NCBI RefSeq assembly: GCF_001434815.1
Contig: NZ_AZDU01000003.1
Location: forward strand, 1-62,627
From: Lactobacillus equicursoris DSM 19284 = JCM 14600 = CIP 110162
GTDB taxonomy: Bacteria; Bacillota; Bacilli; Lactobacillales; Lactobacillaceae
DNA length: 62,627 bases
Direction of reading: 5' to 3'
Position numbers and translations under genes: made by a program. This document shows, piece after piece, positions 1-9,263 of this stretch. Under the pieces are notes generated by a model. It saw nothing but the letters and a program-made list of their open reading frames with translations. It did no database searches and had not been told where the DNA came from. How positions within the stretch are numbered: the stretch's first letter is position 1; every line of letters begins with the position of its first letter.

Positions 1-31
1 TCAAAGTCAATGCCTTAACTTAATGACATTG
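1..31. repeat. Truncated copy of a dispersed hairpin repeat
   Basis: The first 31 bases repeat the left arm, loop and first five bases of the right arm of the perfect hairpin at 13934-13983, and then diverge. It may be one end of a mobile or miniature element cut by the window edge. Identity is seen; element type is unknown. Confidence 0.6.
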
Positions 32-72
32 GCCTTCTGGCAGATCCTTTATTTTGTTGGTTGGTTTGTGAC

Positions 73-711
73 CTACAACTTCAGCTGATCCCCGCCCAGG
101 AAACTGTCATAAAAAGCGGCCTGGGGATGCAGCCACTTTTTCCCATATTCATCAATTAGGCCATGGAACTCCTGGGCGTCAGCTACGGTAAAGCCCGTCA
201 TGTCAACCTTCCGCGCCAGGTCGTCGTACTTTTTTAAGCCGTCAACCCCCAGTAGACCAAACAGGGTACGGGCGTACTTATCGCTAACGAAGGCCACCTG
301 GTCAAAAACGTAGATCAGCAAAACGTCCGCCGTTTCCGGCCCCACGCCGCGGAGAGACAGCAGTTTTTTCCGCAAGCCAGCGCCAAAAGTCTGCACGATC
401 TGATCATAGTCATTGGCAAATTCGTCCAGCCAGGCAAAGAAGTTTGCTACCGCTAAGCTCTTGTTTTTAAAAAAGCCCGCCGGCCGCACGTACTCCTGCA
501 TGGTCTCTAGCGGCAGGGCCCGGATCTGGTCCGGGTCAAAAGCCGTGTGCTTCCGGAAGTTAGCTACCGCCCGCTCGGCGTTAGCCTGGGTGGTGTTTTG
601 GATCATGAAAGCTCCGATAATAATTTCGGCCTTAGATTCAGCTGGCCACCAACCGGTCGGCCCCATCTCTCGCAGCATCTTTTGGTATAGCTCGTACAAG
701 GTTAATTCCAT
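73..711 (-). CDS. HhH-GPD DNA glycosylase, MagIII-like (3-methyladenine type)
   Basis: 212-residue member of the endonuclease III superfamily, predicted to remove alkylated bases in base-excision repair in the cytoplasm. The helix-hairpin-helix reads LRGVGPETADVLL (about residues 118-130) and is followed by the catalytic-Asp segment VSDKYARTL. The lysine of bifunctional endonuclease III is replaced by Glu and the C-terminal four-cysteine iron-sulfur loop is absent. Both traits, plus the N-terminal GWWPAESKAE and VRPAGFF segments, resemble Helicobacter MagIII as I remember it. A GAGGAG ribosome site precedes the ATG by 8 nt. It is transcribed alone. The exact substrate is inferred from family resemblance. 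Confidence 0.8.
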   Translation of the reverse strand: MELTLYELYQKMLREMGPTGWWPAESKAEIIIGAFMIQNTTQANAERAVANFRKHTAFDPDQIRALPLETMQEYVRPAGFFKNKSLAVANFFAWLDEFANDYDQIVQTFGAGLRKKLLSLRGVGPETADVLLIYVFDQVAFVSDKYARTLFGLLGVDGLKKYDDLARKVDMTGFTVADAQEFHGLIDEYGKKWLHPQAAFYDSFLGGDQLKL

Positions 712-751
712 TAAAAAAGCTCCTCAATCTTTAGCATCTTGTTTATTATAG

Positions 752-782
752 TCAAAAAACGCCGCCCTGGCTGGAGCGGCGT
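752..782 (-). terminator. Rho-independent terminator of the ATPase-copZ-dps-flp block
   Basis: Stem ACGCCGC/GCGGCGT with a ten-base loop, followed on the minus strand by a T-run. It lies just downstream of the FLP-like regulator gene. Confidence 0.75.
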
Positions 783-832
783 CTTGAGAGATATGTTAAC
801 TTTGTACTTAACGTTTTCGAATTGTGGAAAGT

Positions 833-1462
833 TTAGAGCAGCTGGTAGCGACTCGCATCCAGCTTTTTAACTTGCTCTTTTTTAATCAATTTGGCAAACA
901 TCCGGGAGATAGTTTCTGGCGTTGTGCCCAGGTAGGCAGCCAGGTCCTTCAAGGCCAGCGGCAGGGTGATCGTGTCGCTGCCTTCAGCTAGGGCCAGGTC
1001 GCTTAAGTAGCTGTACAAGCGGTCTTCCGTCCGGCTGAGAGAAAGGTAAGAGTCGCGGACGATCAGCTCGTTAGCGTGTTTTACCGTGTACTTGAGCAGC
1101 TGGTAGGATAGGCTTGGCAGCTGGATGAGCAGCTGCTTGAAGTCGGTAGCCCGCATGAAGCAGAGCTCGCTGTCCTTGCTGGCTTCGAGAAAAATACTCT
1201 CGTTTTCCTGGCCAAACAGCCAGTTTTCTCCAATGTAGTCGCCGCTTTTCAGGACTTTCTGCAAGCGCTCAGCCCCGTTTTCCAGGTACTGCATGACCTT
1301 GACCTCGCCCTTTTCCAGGATGATCAAGGGGGCCGGCTGCTTTGGCGCCAAGACGGTTTCACCCTTGTGGAAGTGGTGGTGGGTCAGCAGGGCCTCGAGT
1401 TTGGCCTGCTCGTCGAGTGACAAGTCTTGAAAAAGTGGTACTAATTGGACACAGAGCATCAT
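833..1462 (-). CDS. flp: FLP-type Crp/Fnr family redox-responsive regulator
   Basis: 209-residue transcription factor with an N-terminal cyclic-nucleotide-type beta-roll (about 10-125), a long dimerisation helix and a C-terminal winged helix whose recognition helix contains TTPETISRMFAKL (about 179-191). Cysteines lie at residues 4 and 101. The Lactobacillus casei FLP protein, as I recall, has Cys5 and Cys102 forming a reversible disulfide, so this should be the thiol-switch type rather than an iron-sulfur FNR. It is the last gene after dps, copZ and the P1B ATPase, suggesting control of metal and oxidative stress functions. Two similar FNR-like palindromes (2393-2406 and 4300-4313) are plausible operators. 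The start has GGGAG six bases upstream; a second ATG follows directly. Confidence 0.8.
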   Translation of the reverse strand: MMLCVQLVPLFQDLSLDEQAKLEALLTHHHFHKGETVLAPKQPAPLIILEKGEVKVMQYLENGAERLQKVLKSGDYIGENWLFGQENESIFLEASKDSELCFMRATDFKQLLIQLPSLSYQLLKYTVKHANELIVRDSYLSLSRTEDRLYSYLSDLALAEGSDTITLPLALKDLAAYLGTTPETISRMFAKLIKKEQVKKLDASRYQLL

Positions 1463-1482
1463 ATTTTTCTCCCTATTAAAAA

Positions 1483-2037
1483 CTAATCTTCGTCGTCATC
1501 ATCGTCGTCTTCTTCGACATAGAGACCTTCCTTTAAGTCATGGCCCAGGAAGTTTTGGGCAAAGGCGATTTCGCCCTTCATCCAGTTGGCTAAGTCAGTC
1601 AAGGCTGCAACTTGCCCCAGGTGACCTTCTTGCTTGGCCAGGGCCAGCCCCTTGCCGATGTAGAGCAGCTGGGTGTCAAAGTCCTTGACTAGGTCAAAAA
1701 GCTGTTCGTTGCCATCTTCATACTTGCGGCTGCCGTCTTCTTCCAGGCGTCCGAATTCCAGGACTTCCTTGCTGGTGGTTGGGATCAAGTCGCCTTCAGC
1801 CAAGAGCTCGCGGTTTAGCTTTCGGATAAAAGCAAATTCCGTATCTTCCCAGGCATTGCCCTTTTGGGCGAAGAAGAGGGCAGCCGTGCCTTTGGCAAAA
1901 AGCTTGGCTTGTTCGATCTTCAAAGTATGGAGCAGCAAGTTGGAAGTGATATGGCCGATCACCGCACCCGCCGTTGGGTGGTGGTGTTCGTAGTCGCTTC
2001 TTTCAAGTTCGGCATGGTAAAGTTCAGTTGCAGTCAT
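1483..2037 (-). CDS. dps: Dps-family ferritin-like DNA/iron protection protein
   Basis: 184-residue four-helix ferritin-like protein of the Dps family, expected to oxidise and store ferrous iron and limit peroxide damage. The helices carry the His/Asp/Glu-rich positions of Dps, including IGHITSNLLLHTLKIEQ, GDLIPTTSKEVLEF and the late helix LTDLANWMKGEIAFAQNFLG. The reading frame stays open further upstream, but the ATG at 2037 is preceded by AAAGGAG with correct spacing, so it is taken as the start. The C-terminus is a striking acidic tail (EEDDDDDDED), unusual for Dps. It sits between copZ and flp, only 20 bp before flp, so it is probably co-transcribed. Confidence 0.85.
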   Translation of the reverse strand: MTATELYHAELERSDYEHHHPTAGAVIGHITSNLLLHTLKIEQAKLFAKGTAALFFAQKGNAWEDTEFAFIRKLNRELLAEGDLIPTTSKEVLEFGRLEEDGSRKYEDGNEQLFDLVKDFDTQLLYIGKGLALAKQEGHLGQVAALTDLANWMKGEIAFAQNFLGHDLKEGLYVEEDDDDDDED

Positions 2038-2077
2038 AACTTTCTCCTTTAAAATTATACAGATTTTCGGTACTAAC

Positions 2078-2299
2078 TTACTTAACGATGATCTTTTCAA
2101 CCGGGTAGCCCAGGCCCGTGACTACCTTGGCTAGGGCGTTTGGTTCGGTTTGGCTTTCGTCGATTTCGGCCTTGACCTTGCCGGCGTTGAACAAGACGGA
2201 AATCTTTTCAACGCCATTGATTTGGCTGAGGGCTTTTTGGATCTTGGTCATGCAGGATGGGCAGGACATGTTGGACAGCTTCAAAGTTACTTTAGTCAT
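2078..2299 (-). CDS. copZ: CopZ-like heavy-metal-associated chaperone
   Basis: 73-residue single HMA-domain protein with the metal-binding motif MSCPSC at residues 11-16 and a ferredoxin-like beta-alpha-beta pattern (NGVEKISVLFNAGKVKAEID). Family members carry Cu(I) to P1B ATPases. The neighbouring ATPase has no N-terminal HMA domain of its own, so this protein may be its separate delivery module. GAGGTTA lies upstream of the ATG. The 100-bp gap to the ATPase contains an FNR-like palindrome, suggesting a promoter here for copZ-dps-flp. Confidence 0.85.
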   Translation of the reverse strand: MTKVTLKLSNMSCPSCMTKIQKALSQINGVEKISVLFNAGKVKAEIDESQTEPNALAKVVTGLGYPVEKIIVK

Positions 2300-2392
2300 G
2301 GTGATTAACCTCTTTTTTAAAAATCTACATACATTAATTTTGTTTTTTGCTTTTGCTAAGTTTGATTATGCCAGGCCTTTTTTAAAAAGTAA

Positions 2393-2406
2393 TTGACACC
2401 TATCAA
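2393..2406. promoter_or_regulatory. FNR/FLP-like palindrome upstream of copZ
   Basis: TTGACACCTATCAA overlaps the end of the ATPase gene, about 95 bp before copZ. It is close to the FNR consensus TTGAT-N4-ATCAA and to the site at 4300-4313. Regulator assignment is inferred from the adjacent flp gene. Confidence 0.45.
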
Positions 2407-4229
2407 GTCAAGCGCAATAATCTCATGCCGTTGGCGGTAACGACCAGGATGCTGAGCTCGTGGATCAGCATGCCCAGGCCCATTTCTACGTAGCCGGCGA
2501 AGAGGCCGATGAAGAGGAGGGCAACCGTCAAAAGGGAAATGGCGATGTTTTGCCGCATGTTGGCGATGGTCTTGTTGGCAAAGCGGACAGCGGTTGGCAA
2601 TTGAGAAAATTGGTCCTTGACCAAAACTAGGTCAGAGACGTCGATGGCCACATCGGTCCCGCTGCCCATGGCGATGGCCAGGTCAGCTGTAGCCAGTGCC
2701 GGGCTGTCGTTGATCCCGTCGCCGATAAAGGCAACTTGGTGGCCTCCTGCTTGCAGGCTCTTGATGTAGGCCGCCTTGTCAGCTGGCAGGAGGCTGCCGT
2801 GAGCTTCGTCAAAGTTCAATTCTCTTGCTACCGCGTCAACCACCGTCTGCTGGTCGCCGGACAAAAGGACAAACTTGTAAGGCTTGATCTTGCGCAGAGC
2901 CGCTAATTGCTCTAAAGCATCGCTTCTCAGGGTATCGGCGATGGCCAGGGCCAAAGCCAGCTTGCCGTTTACGGCTAAGTAGACGTGGGAGCCCGTAGGA
3001 TCTAGGTCGATTCCAGCCGTGGCAATTCCGTTTTCACTCATCAGCCGTTCATTGCCGACCAGGAGGTTGGCACCATTAACTTGGGCAGCCAGGCCCCGGC
3101 CAGCTACGACTTCACTTTTTGCTACTGGGAAAAGGTCGCCGTCATAGTAGGCATTAATGGCCTTGGCCAAGGGGTGGTCAGATTCGGCTTCTAGGCTGGC
3201 GAGCAGCTGCAGGTTGTCACGTTCATTGCCAGTCAGGTTAACTACTTGGGAAACGCTTGGCTTACCCGTGGTCAGGGTGCCAGTCTTGTCAAAAACAAAG
3301 GTATCGATCTTGGTCAGCTGGTCTAAAGCCGCGCTGCCCTTGGCAATGATGCCGCTCTTGGCGCTAGACCCGATGCCAGTCACCGTGGAGATTGGAACTC
3401 CGATGACCAAAGCGCCAGGGCAGCCAAGGACTAAGATGGTGGTAGCCAGCCGGACGTCCTTAGTGAAAAAGCCGACAACTAAGGCGAGGAGCAGAACAAA
3501 TGGGGTGTAGTATTGGGAGAAGCGGTCGATCAGCTTTTGAACCTTGGTCTTGCTGTCTTGGGCTTCTTCGACCAGTTCGATCAGGCGGCCAAAAGTAGTG
3601 TCTTCACCAACTTTTTCGGCTTGAACGATCAAGGTGCCGCTTTCCAGGCTGGTGCCGGCATAAACCGGCGTGCCAACTTCCTTGTGGCTAGGCTTGCTTT
3701 CACCGGTGATGCTGGCTTCATTGACGTGACCGTCGCCTTGATAGACGCTGCCGTCAACTGGAACTTGGGAACCGGTCTTGACCAAGAGCAGGTCGCCAAG
3801 TTCAACTTCATCGACGTCGACTTCTTCGCTAGTCTTGCTATCCAGGTCAGTGATCTTCAAGGCTGTCTTTGGGGCTAGGTTAACCAAGTCCTGGATGGAC
3901 TGGCGGCTCTTGGCCAAGGTGGCTTCTTCCAGCAGGTCGCCCAAGGAGAAGAGCCAGATTACGATGCCGGCTTCGCTGTATTCGCCGATGAAGAGGGCAC
4001 TGATCACGGCGATGGAGACCAGGAATTCGATGGAGACGATCTTGTAGCGCAGAGCCGAGGCAGCTCGTAAGAGGATGGGGACGCCGCCAAGGGCGGCGAT
4101 AGCGATCATGGAGACATTATATAAGTTGTAGGGGGTCAGCCGGGACAGGTAGGCGATAGCCACTAAGACAGTCATGGAGATAGTTAAGTGCTTTTTATGC
4201 TCGCTGAACCAGTTTTGGATGGTAATCAT
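2403..4229 (-). CDS. P1B-type heavy-metal-translocating ATPase
   Basis: 608-residue cation pump. It has the actuator TGES motif (ITGESKPSHK), phosphorylation motif DKTGTLTTG, HP motif (SDHPLAKAI) and hinge GDGINDSPAL. There are about eight membrane helices: four at the N-terminus, two in the middle and two at the end. The membrane metal site reads CPG (LGCPGALVIG) instead of the usual CPC, so the transported ion cannot be predicted with confidence; copper, iron and zinc are all possible. It has no N-terminal metal-binding domain. AAAGGAA precedes the ATG. With copZ, dps and flp downstream it forms a metal/oxidative-stress block. Confidence 0.9.
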   Translation of the reverse strand: MITIQNWFSEHKKHLTISMTVLVAIAYLSRLTPYNLYNVSMIAIAALGGVPILLRAASALRYKIVSIEFLVSIAVISALFIGEYSEAGIVIWLFSLGDLLEEATLAKSRQSIQDLVNLAPKTALKITDLDSKTSEEVDVDEVELGDLLLVKTGSQVPVDGSVYQGDGHVNEASITGESKPSHKEVGTPVYAGTSLESGTLIVQAEKVGEDTTFGRLIELVEEAQDSKTKVQKLIDRFSQYYTPFVLLLALVVGFFTKDVRLATTILVLGCPGALVIGVPISTVTGIGSSAKSGIIAKGSAALDQLTKIDTFVFDKTGTLTTGKPSVSQVVNLTGNERDNLQLLASLEAESDHPLAKAINAYYDGDLFPVAKSEVVAGRGLAAQVNGANLLVGNERLMSENGIATAGIDLDPTGSHVYLAVNGKLALALAIADTLRSDALEQLAALRKIKPYKFVLLSGDQQTVVDAVARELNFDEAHGSLLPADKAAYIKSLQAGGHQVAFIGDGINDSPALATADLAIAMGSGTDVAIDVSDLVLVKDQFSQLPTAVRFANKTIANMRQNIAISLLTVALLFIGLFAGYVEMGLGMLIHELSILVVTANGMRLLRLT

Positions 4230-4299
4230 TTCAGTTCCTTTCTAAACTTTTCGTACTTGATTGATACTGATAGTTTATTAGGAAATGAAAGAAAAGTAC

Positions 4300-4313
4300 T
4301 TGATACCTGTCAT
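4300..4313. promoter_or_regulatory. FNR/FLP-like palindrome upstream of the P1B ATPase
   Basis: TTGATACCTGTCAT, 71 bp before the ATPase start. It shares the pattern TTGAYACCTRTCAW with the site at 2393-2406, which suggests one regulator for both transcripts. Confidence 0.45.
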
Positions 4314-4390
4314 CTTTGGCAAAAAAGTTACAAAAAGTAAGCAAAAGTCGAGAAAAACAGGCAATAACGACACACAAAAAAAGGGTATAA

Positions 4391-4427
4391 CAAAAGCCCG
4401 CGGGTGAGAAGGATCCGCGGGCTTTTG
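4391..4427 (-). terminator. Terminator of ldhA
   Basis: Perfect 13-bp stem CAAAAGCCCGCGG/CCGCGGGCTTTTG with an 11-nt loop, followed on the minus strand by a T-rich run. Confidence 0.85.
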
Positions 4428-4549
4428 CCTAAGTTTTAGCTTTTAATGGATAAGTTAAAAGTATTGTTTGTAAAGTAATGTAAGTAATTTTTAAGTAGAT
4501 TATTGTAAGAAAATCTGTAAGTTTAAAAGGGATTATTATCTAGTTAAGA

Positions 4550-5593
<1,044 letters not shown>

Positions 5594-5650
5594 GCACAAA
5601 TCCGGCTAGGAAAAAAGAAGAATGTGAGGCGATGAACAAGTTATTTTTGG

Positions 5651-5664
5651 TGTAAGCGCTAACC
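5651..5664. promoter_or_regulatory. cre-like site upstream of ldhA
   Basis: TGTAAGCGCTAACC fits the CcpA operator consensus with one or two changes. It lies upstream of the ldhA -10, a position usually linked to activation by CcpA. Confidence 0.55.
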
Positions 5665-5729
5665 GCGAGAAAGGGCTTTACCCGAAACTTTGTGTAATTA
5701 TTAATTTTCACAAAGTCAGGAATGAGATG

Positions 5730-6191
5730 CTAGATTTCGCTAGTCAAGTTCATCATTTCCAGCAGACTTTGGGCGGTTGCTGAGCCTTCATTGCCCACTT
5801 TCAAGCCTGATCTTTGCAAGGCCTGGTCGATATTGTCGGTGGTCAGGATGCCGAAGGTTACCGGAATCTTGCCTTCCAGGTTCAAGGTCATGGCCGCATT
5901 AGTTACGGCGTTAATGATCATCTGGTAGTGGTCGGTTTCGCCCCGAATAACGGCCCCCAGGGTCATCAAGCCGTCGTACTTGCCGCTGTCAACCAGCTTC
6001 TTGCTCAGGTAGCCAATTTCAAAGGCGCCTGGCACCCAGTAAACGTCAATATTGTCAGTATTTAAGCCGAACTGGGTTAAAGTAGCGACTGCCCCGTCAA
6101 CTAGCGCCTTGGTGACCAGCTCGTTAAAGCGAGAAACAACGATTGCGACCTTAAAGTCTGTCTTCTTGAATTGGCCTTGAATGGTGGTCAT
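5730..6191 (-). CDS. ribH: 6,7-dimethyl-8-ribityllumazine synthase
   Basis: 153-residue lumazine synthase, which condenses 5-amino-6-ribitylaminouracil with 3,4-dihydroxy-2-butanone 4-phosphate. Family segments are visible: VVSRFNELVTKALVDGA, the WVPGAFEIG loop (about 52-60), GAVIRGETDHYQMI (about 79-92) and the C-terminal GNEGSATAQSLLEM. The length is typical for an icosahedral or pentameric enzyme. It is the last gene of the riboflavin operon, 62 bp after ribBA. A short ACTTTGTG/CACAAAGT inverted repeat lies downstream at 5687-5716 and is a weak terminator candidate. Confidence 0.95.
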   Translation of the reverse strand: MTTIQGQFKKTDFKVAIVVSRFNELVTKALVDGAVATLTQFGLNTDNIDVYWVPGAFEIGYLSKKLVDSGKYDGLMTLGAVIRGETDHYQMIINAVTNAAMTLNLEGKIPVTFGILTTDNIDQALQRSGLKVGNEGSATAQSLLEMMNLTSEI

Positions 6192-6253
6192 GAGAAATAT
6201 TCCTTCCTTATTATATGTATTTTTTTCTATTCTTTTTTGCTGCTTTTACTCTT

Positions 6254-7444
6254 TTATAAAGCTTCTTGGTCCAGCTTCAGCATGTGGCTAAAGCGTTCCT
6301 TTTTAGTAGTTAGGTACTTGAAGTCGATTGGCGTGGCTGGGATTTCCAGAGGAACCCGTTTGTGGATGCTGATGCCATAGTCTTCCAGCTGGTCGATCTT
6401 GTCAGGTTTGTTGGTTAACAGGTCAACTTCCTTAATCCCCAGATCCTGCAGAATTTCGGCTGCTAGGTCGTAGTCCTGTTCGTCAGCCTGGAAGCCCAAG
6501 AGGAGGCTAGCATCGTAAGTGTCGTGGCCTTGGTCTTGCAAAGCGTAGGCGCGAAGCTTGTTGGTCAAGCCAATCCCGCGTCCTTCTTGGTTTAAGTAGA
6601 GGATGACGCCAGAGCCATTTTCTGAGATCTTCTTCATGGCTTGGTGCAGCTGTGGTCCGCAGTCGCAGCGCTTGGAGCCAAAGACGTCCCCGGTCATGCA
6701 CTTGGAGTGGACTCTGAGCAAGACGGGCTTATTAACGTCAAGCTCACCTTTTTGCAACACGACGTTGCCATGGCCGTAGCTCTTGATCTGGAACTCCCCG
6801 TATTCAGTTGGCAGCTTTACAAATTCTGGGCGCTTACTCGCCAGGCTGCGGCAGTATTCTTGCAGGTCAGCGATGGTGAAGTAAGGCAAGTGGTATTCCT
6901 TGGCGATCTGCTTGAGTTCCGGCCGGCGAGCCATGTGGCCGTCTTCTTTCAAGATTTCGCAGATGTAGGCAACTTCGCTTTCCCCAGCAAGCCGGGCTAA
7001 AGTTACAGAAGCTTCGGTGTGACCGTTTCTTTCCAAGACCCCGCCGTCTTTAGCAACTAATGGGAAGCAGTGGCCAGGCTTGAAAAAGTCTTCCGGCTTG
7101 GTTGAGTCATCAGCCAAAGCCTTGATGGTCGCAGCCCGGTCAAAGGCAGAGATGCCAGTGGTGGTCGTCTTGTAGTCCACGCTGACCGTAAAGGCAGTCT
7201 TGAAAGGATCGGTGTTGTCGACCCACATCTGTGGCAGTTCCAGTCTTTCGGCGATCTTGCGGCCGATGCTGGTGCAGAGCAGGCCTCTAGCGTGCTTGGT
7301 CATGAAGTTGATATTTTCTGGGGTTACCTTTGAGCCCAGGCCGATCATGTCGCCTTCAGCCTCGCGGTCTTCGTCGTCAGCGACGATAACTAAGCCGCCT
7401 TGCTTCATCCATTCGATTGCGTCTTGAATTTTCTTTACATCCAT
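6254..7444 (-). CDS. ribBA: Bifunctional DHBP synthase / GTP cyclohydrolase II
   Basis: 396 residues with two domains. The N-terminal RibB part (about 1-200) contains DDEDREAEGD and the GHTEASVTLARLAG segment; it makes dihydroxybutanone phosphate from ribulose 5-phosphate. The C-terminal RibA part (about 205-396) has the zinc-cysteine pattern C-MTGDVFGSKR-CDCG and the GRGIGL loop; it opens GTP to the pyrimidine precursor. GAGGAAA precedes the ATG. Third gene of the operon, 39 bp after ribE. Confidence 0.96.
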   Translation of the reverse strand: MDVKKIQDAIEWMKQGGLVIVADDEDREAEGDMIGLGSKVTPENINFMTKHARGLLCTSIGRKIAERLELPQMWVDNTDPFKTAFTVSVDYKTTTTGISAFDRAATIKALADDSTKPEDFFKPGHCFPLVAKDGGVLERNGHTEASVTLARLAGESEVAYICEILKEDGHMARRPELKQIAKEYHLPYFTIADLQEYCRSLASKRPEFVKLPTEYGEFQIKSYGHGNVVLQKGELDVNKPVLLRVHSKCMTGDVFGSKRCDCGPQLHQAMKKISENGSGVILYLNQEGRGIGLTNKLRAYALQDQGHDTYDASLLLGFQADEQDYDLAAEILQDLGIKEVDLLTNKPDKIDQLEDYGISIHKRVPLEIPATPIDFKYLTTKKERFSHMLKLDQEAL

Positions 7445-7483
7445 GGTGATTTCCTCGTTATTGCTTTTGTCTATTTTTATTTT

Positions 7484-8071
7484 TTACTTCAAATTGGCTT
7501 CAACATACTTGCCAATTACGTCCGTTTCCAGGTTGACATAGTCGCCAGTTTCCAGTTTGGACAGGTTGGTTTCGTCCTGGGTGTGGGGGATGAGGCCAAC
7601 TGAGAACTTGCCTTTCTTGGCCTGCATGATGGTCAGGCTGACCCCGTTTAAGGCAACGGAACCCTGGGAGATTAGCTGCTTTTTTAGTCTCTTGGGTCTG
7701 TCAAAAGTCAGTTCTAAGGCATTTTCGTTAACCTTTTTCTTTAAAAGCTGGATGGTGTCGTCGATGTGGCCGGTTACGATGTGGCCTTCAAAGCGGCCAC
7801 CGGCAGCCAGGGCCCGTTCCACGTTGACCTGGTCGCCAACTTGGGAGTCTTTAAAAATGGTCTTGTTAAAGCTCTGCGGCATCATGGTAACGGTGAAGCT
7901 GTTAGGCGTCAGTTCTTCCGCCGTTAAGCAGCAGCCATTGACGGCGATGGAGTCGCCAATCTTGGCCCCGGTTAAAAAGTCAGGCGTCGTCTTGATGGTC
8001 AAGGCCATGGTGTGGCCCTGCTTTTTAATTTCGGCCAATTCGGCCTTGCCGGTTACTAATCCACTAAACAT
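7484..8071 (-). CDS. ribE: Riboflavin synthase alpha subunit
   Basis: 195 residues made of two lumazine-binding barrels. The N-terminus MFSGLVTGKAEL replaces the common MFTGIIE start. The first barrel holds IAVNGCCLTAEEL and the second VALNGVSLTIMQA, each the expected GV-CLT-type segment. It dismutates two lumazines to riboflavin. The start overlaps the end of ribD by 8 bp, with GGGAGGA inside ribD, so translational coupling is likely. Confidence 0.95.
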   Translation of the reverse strand: MFSGLVTGKAELAEIKKQGHTMALTIKTTPDFLTGAKIGDSIAVNGCCLTAEELTPNSFTVTMMPQSFNKTIFKDSQVGDQVNVERALAAGGRFEGHIVTGHIDDTIQLLKKKVNENALELTFDRPKRLKKQLISQGSVALNGVSLTIMQAKKGKFSVGLIPHTQDETNLSKLETGDYVNLETDVIGKYVEANLK

Positions 8072-9113
8072 GCTGAATCCTCCCGTAGATGCGGATATTG
8101 TCGTTAAAAGTTTGAATCTTGGTGTCAGTTAATTGCAATGTCTCTTGACTGTTAACCCCGTTAGTTGTTTGCTTGCCCAGGTAAAAAGGGGCCAGATAGG
8201 TGATCAGGTCATCGGCTAGATCAGCATCGAGGAAGGCCTTGGCCAGGGTTGGGCCACCTTCTAAGTAGACGGACTGGATGCCTTTTTCCCCTAAGAGCTG
8301 GGCGATATCCCGGGCCTTTCTGCCAGGCAGCAGGAGCACGTGGACATTGTCCGGAAAGACGGTATTGGCTAAGTCCTCATTCAAGGTCAAGACCCAAGTT
8401 TCAGGTCCTGTCTGCAGGAGCTTGAGGTCTAAGTGGTCAAGGAGCCGTCCCCGCCGGTCAACCACCACCCGGATTGGCGGAAAGTCGCCCTCTTTGGAAG
8501 TGAGGAGGGTGGGGTTGTCGATAATGGCGGTTTTGGCGCCGACCATGATGGCTTGGTAGTCGCCCCGCTCTTGTAGGACCTGCTTTTTGACAGCTGCGTT
8601 GGTGATAGGGGTTCGCTCGCCTTTAACAGCAACCTTCCCATCTAAAGTAATGGCCTGTTTTAAGGAGATGTAAGGGCGGCCATGCTCGTAGTAGAAATTG
8701 TAGAAGGGGTTTAAGGCACGGGCTTCTTTGGCTAAGAGGCCAACTTCTACCTCAATGCCGGCATCTTCTAAGATTTTGATGCCCTTACCGGTGACCAGGG
8801 GGTGGGGGTCCAGGGCAGCAACGACAACTTTTTTAAAGCCGGACTGAACCAGGAGCTCAGCGCAAGGCGGTTGTTTGCCGTAGTGGCTGCAGGGCTCTAA
8901 GGTAACGTAAATGGTTGAACCGAATAATTGCTCTGGAGTTAATTTATTAATGGCGTTCCGTTCGGCATGTTCACGGCCGTAGTGGTAGTGGCAACCAGTG
9001 GCCAGGACCTGCCCATCTTTGACGATGCAGGCACCCACGTGGGGGTTGGTCCAGGTGTCGTGGCCTTCTTTAGCGGCCTGGATAGCCAGGCGCATGTAGT
9101 CTTCATCTGCCAT
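8064..9113 (-). CDS. ribD: Riboflavin-specific deaminase/reductase
   Basis: 349 residues. The N-terminal deaminase domain shows the zinc motifs HAERNAI (HAE) and PCSHYGKQPPC (PCxxxGxxPPC). The C-terminal reductase domain begins near residue 145 (RPYISLKQAITLDGKVA) and has the late EGGPTLAKAFL segment. It carries out the second and third steps of riboflavin synthesis. The frame is open to a GTG nine bases further upstream, but AAGGAAGTGA is placed correctly for the ATG at 9113. First gene of the operon, directly behind the FMN riboswitch and its terminator. Confidence 0.95.
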   Translation of the reverse strand: MADEDYMRLAIQAAKEGHDTWTNPHVGACIVKDGQVLATGCHYHYGREHAERNAINKLTPEQLFGSTIYVTLEPCSHYGKQPPCAELLVQSGFKKVVVAALDPHPLVTGKGIKILEDAGIEVEVGLLAKEARALNPFYNFYYEHGRPYISLKQAITLDGKVAVKGERTPITNAAVKKQVLQERGDYQAIMVGAKTAIIDNPTLLTSKEGDFPPIRVVVDRRGRLLDHLDLKLLQTGPETWVLTLNEDLANTVFPDNVHVLLLPGRKARDIAQLLGEKGIQSVYLEGGPTLAKAFLDADLADDLITYLAPFYLGKQTTNGVNSQETLQLTDTKIQTFNDNIRIYGRIQHV

Positions 9114-9157
9114 TAAGATCACTTCCTTTGCAAAAAATCAAATCGATAAAAGATAAA

Positions 9158-9187
9158 ATAAAAAGAGCCTCGAAATCTCGAGGCTCT
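9158..9187 (-). terminator. Regulated terminator of the FMN riboswitch
   Basis: Ten-bp stem AGAGCCTCGA/TCGAGGCTCT with a four-base loop, followed on the minus strand by TTTTATTTT. It lies between the aptamer and ribD and is the expected attenuation platform. Confidence 0.85.
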
Positions 9188-9263
9188 GAGTTGCATTCAA
9201 AGTTAGAATAGCGTTAATTTACATAATTTGGCCGTACCAAATAAAACAATATCGCTATTGTTG

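Larger units (their letters stand above)
4230..4549. other. Intergenic region between ldhA and the P1B ATPase
   Basis: 320 bp without a gene. It holds the ldhA terminator (4391-4427), an FNR-like palindrome (4300-4313) and the AT-rich promoter zone of the ATPase gene. Nothing else was recognised. Confidence 0.6.

Noticed and set aside
413-751. 112-codon plus-strand ORF
   Set aside because: Antisense shadow of the DNA glycosylase gene, without a ribosome site or recognisable product.
5687-5716. Terminator after ribH
   Set aside because: The 8-bp inverted repeat has a 14-base loop and no T-run on the relevant strand; mentioned only as a weak candidate.
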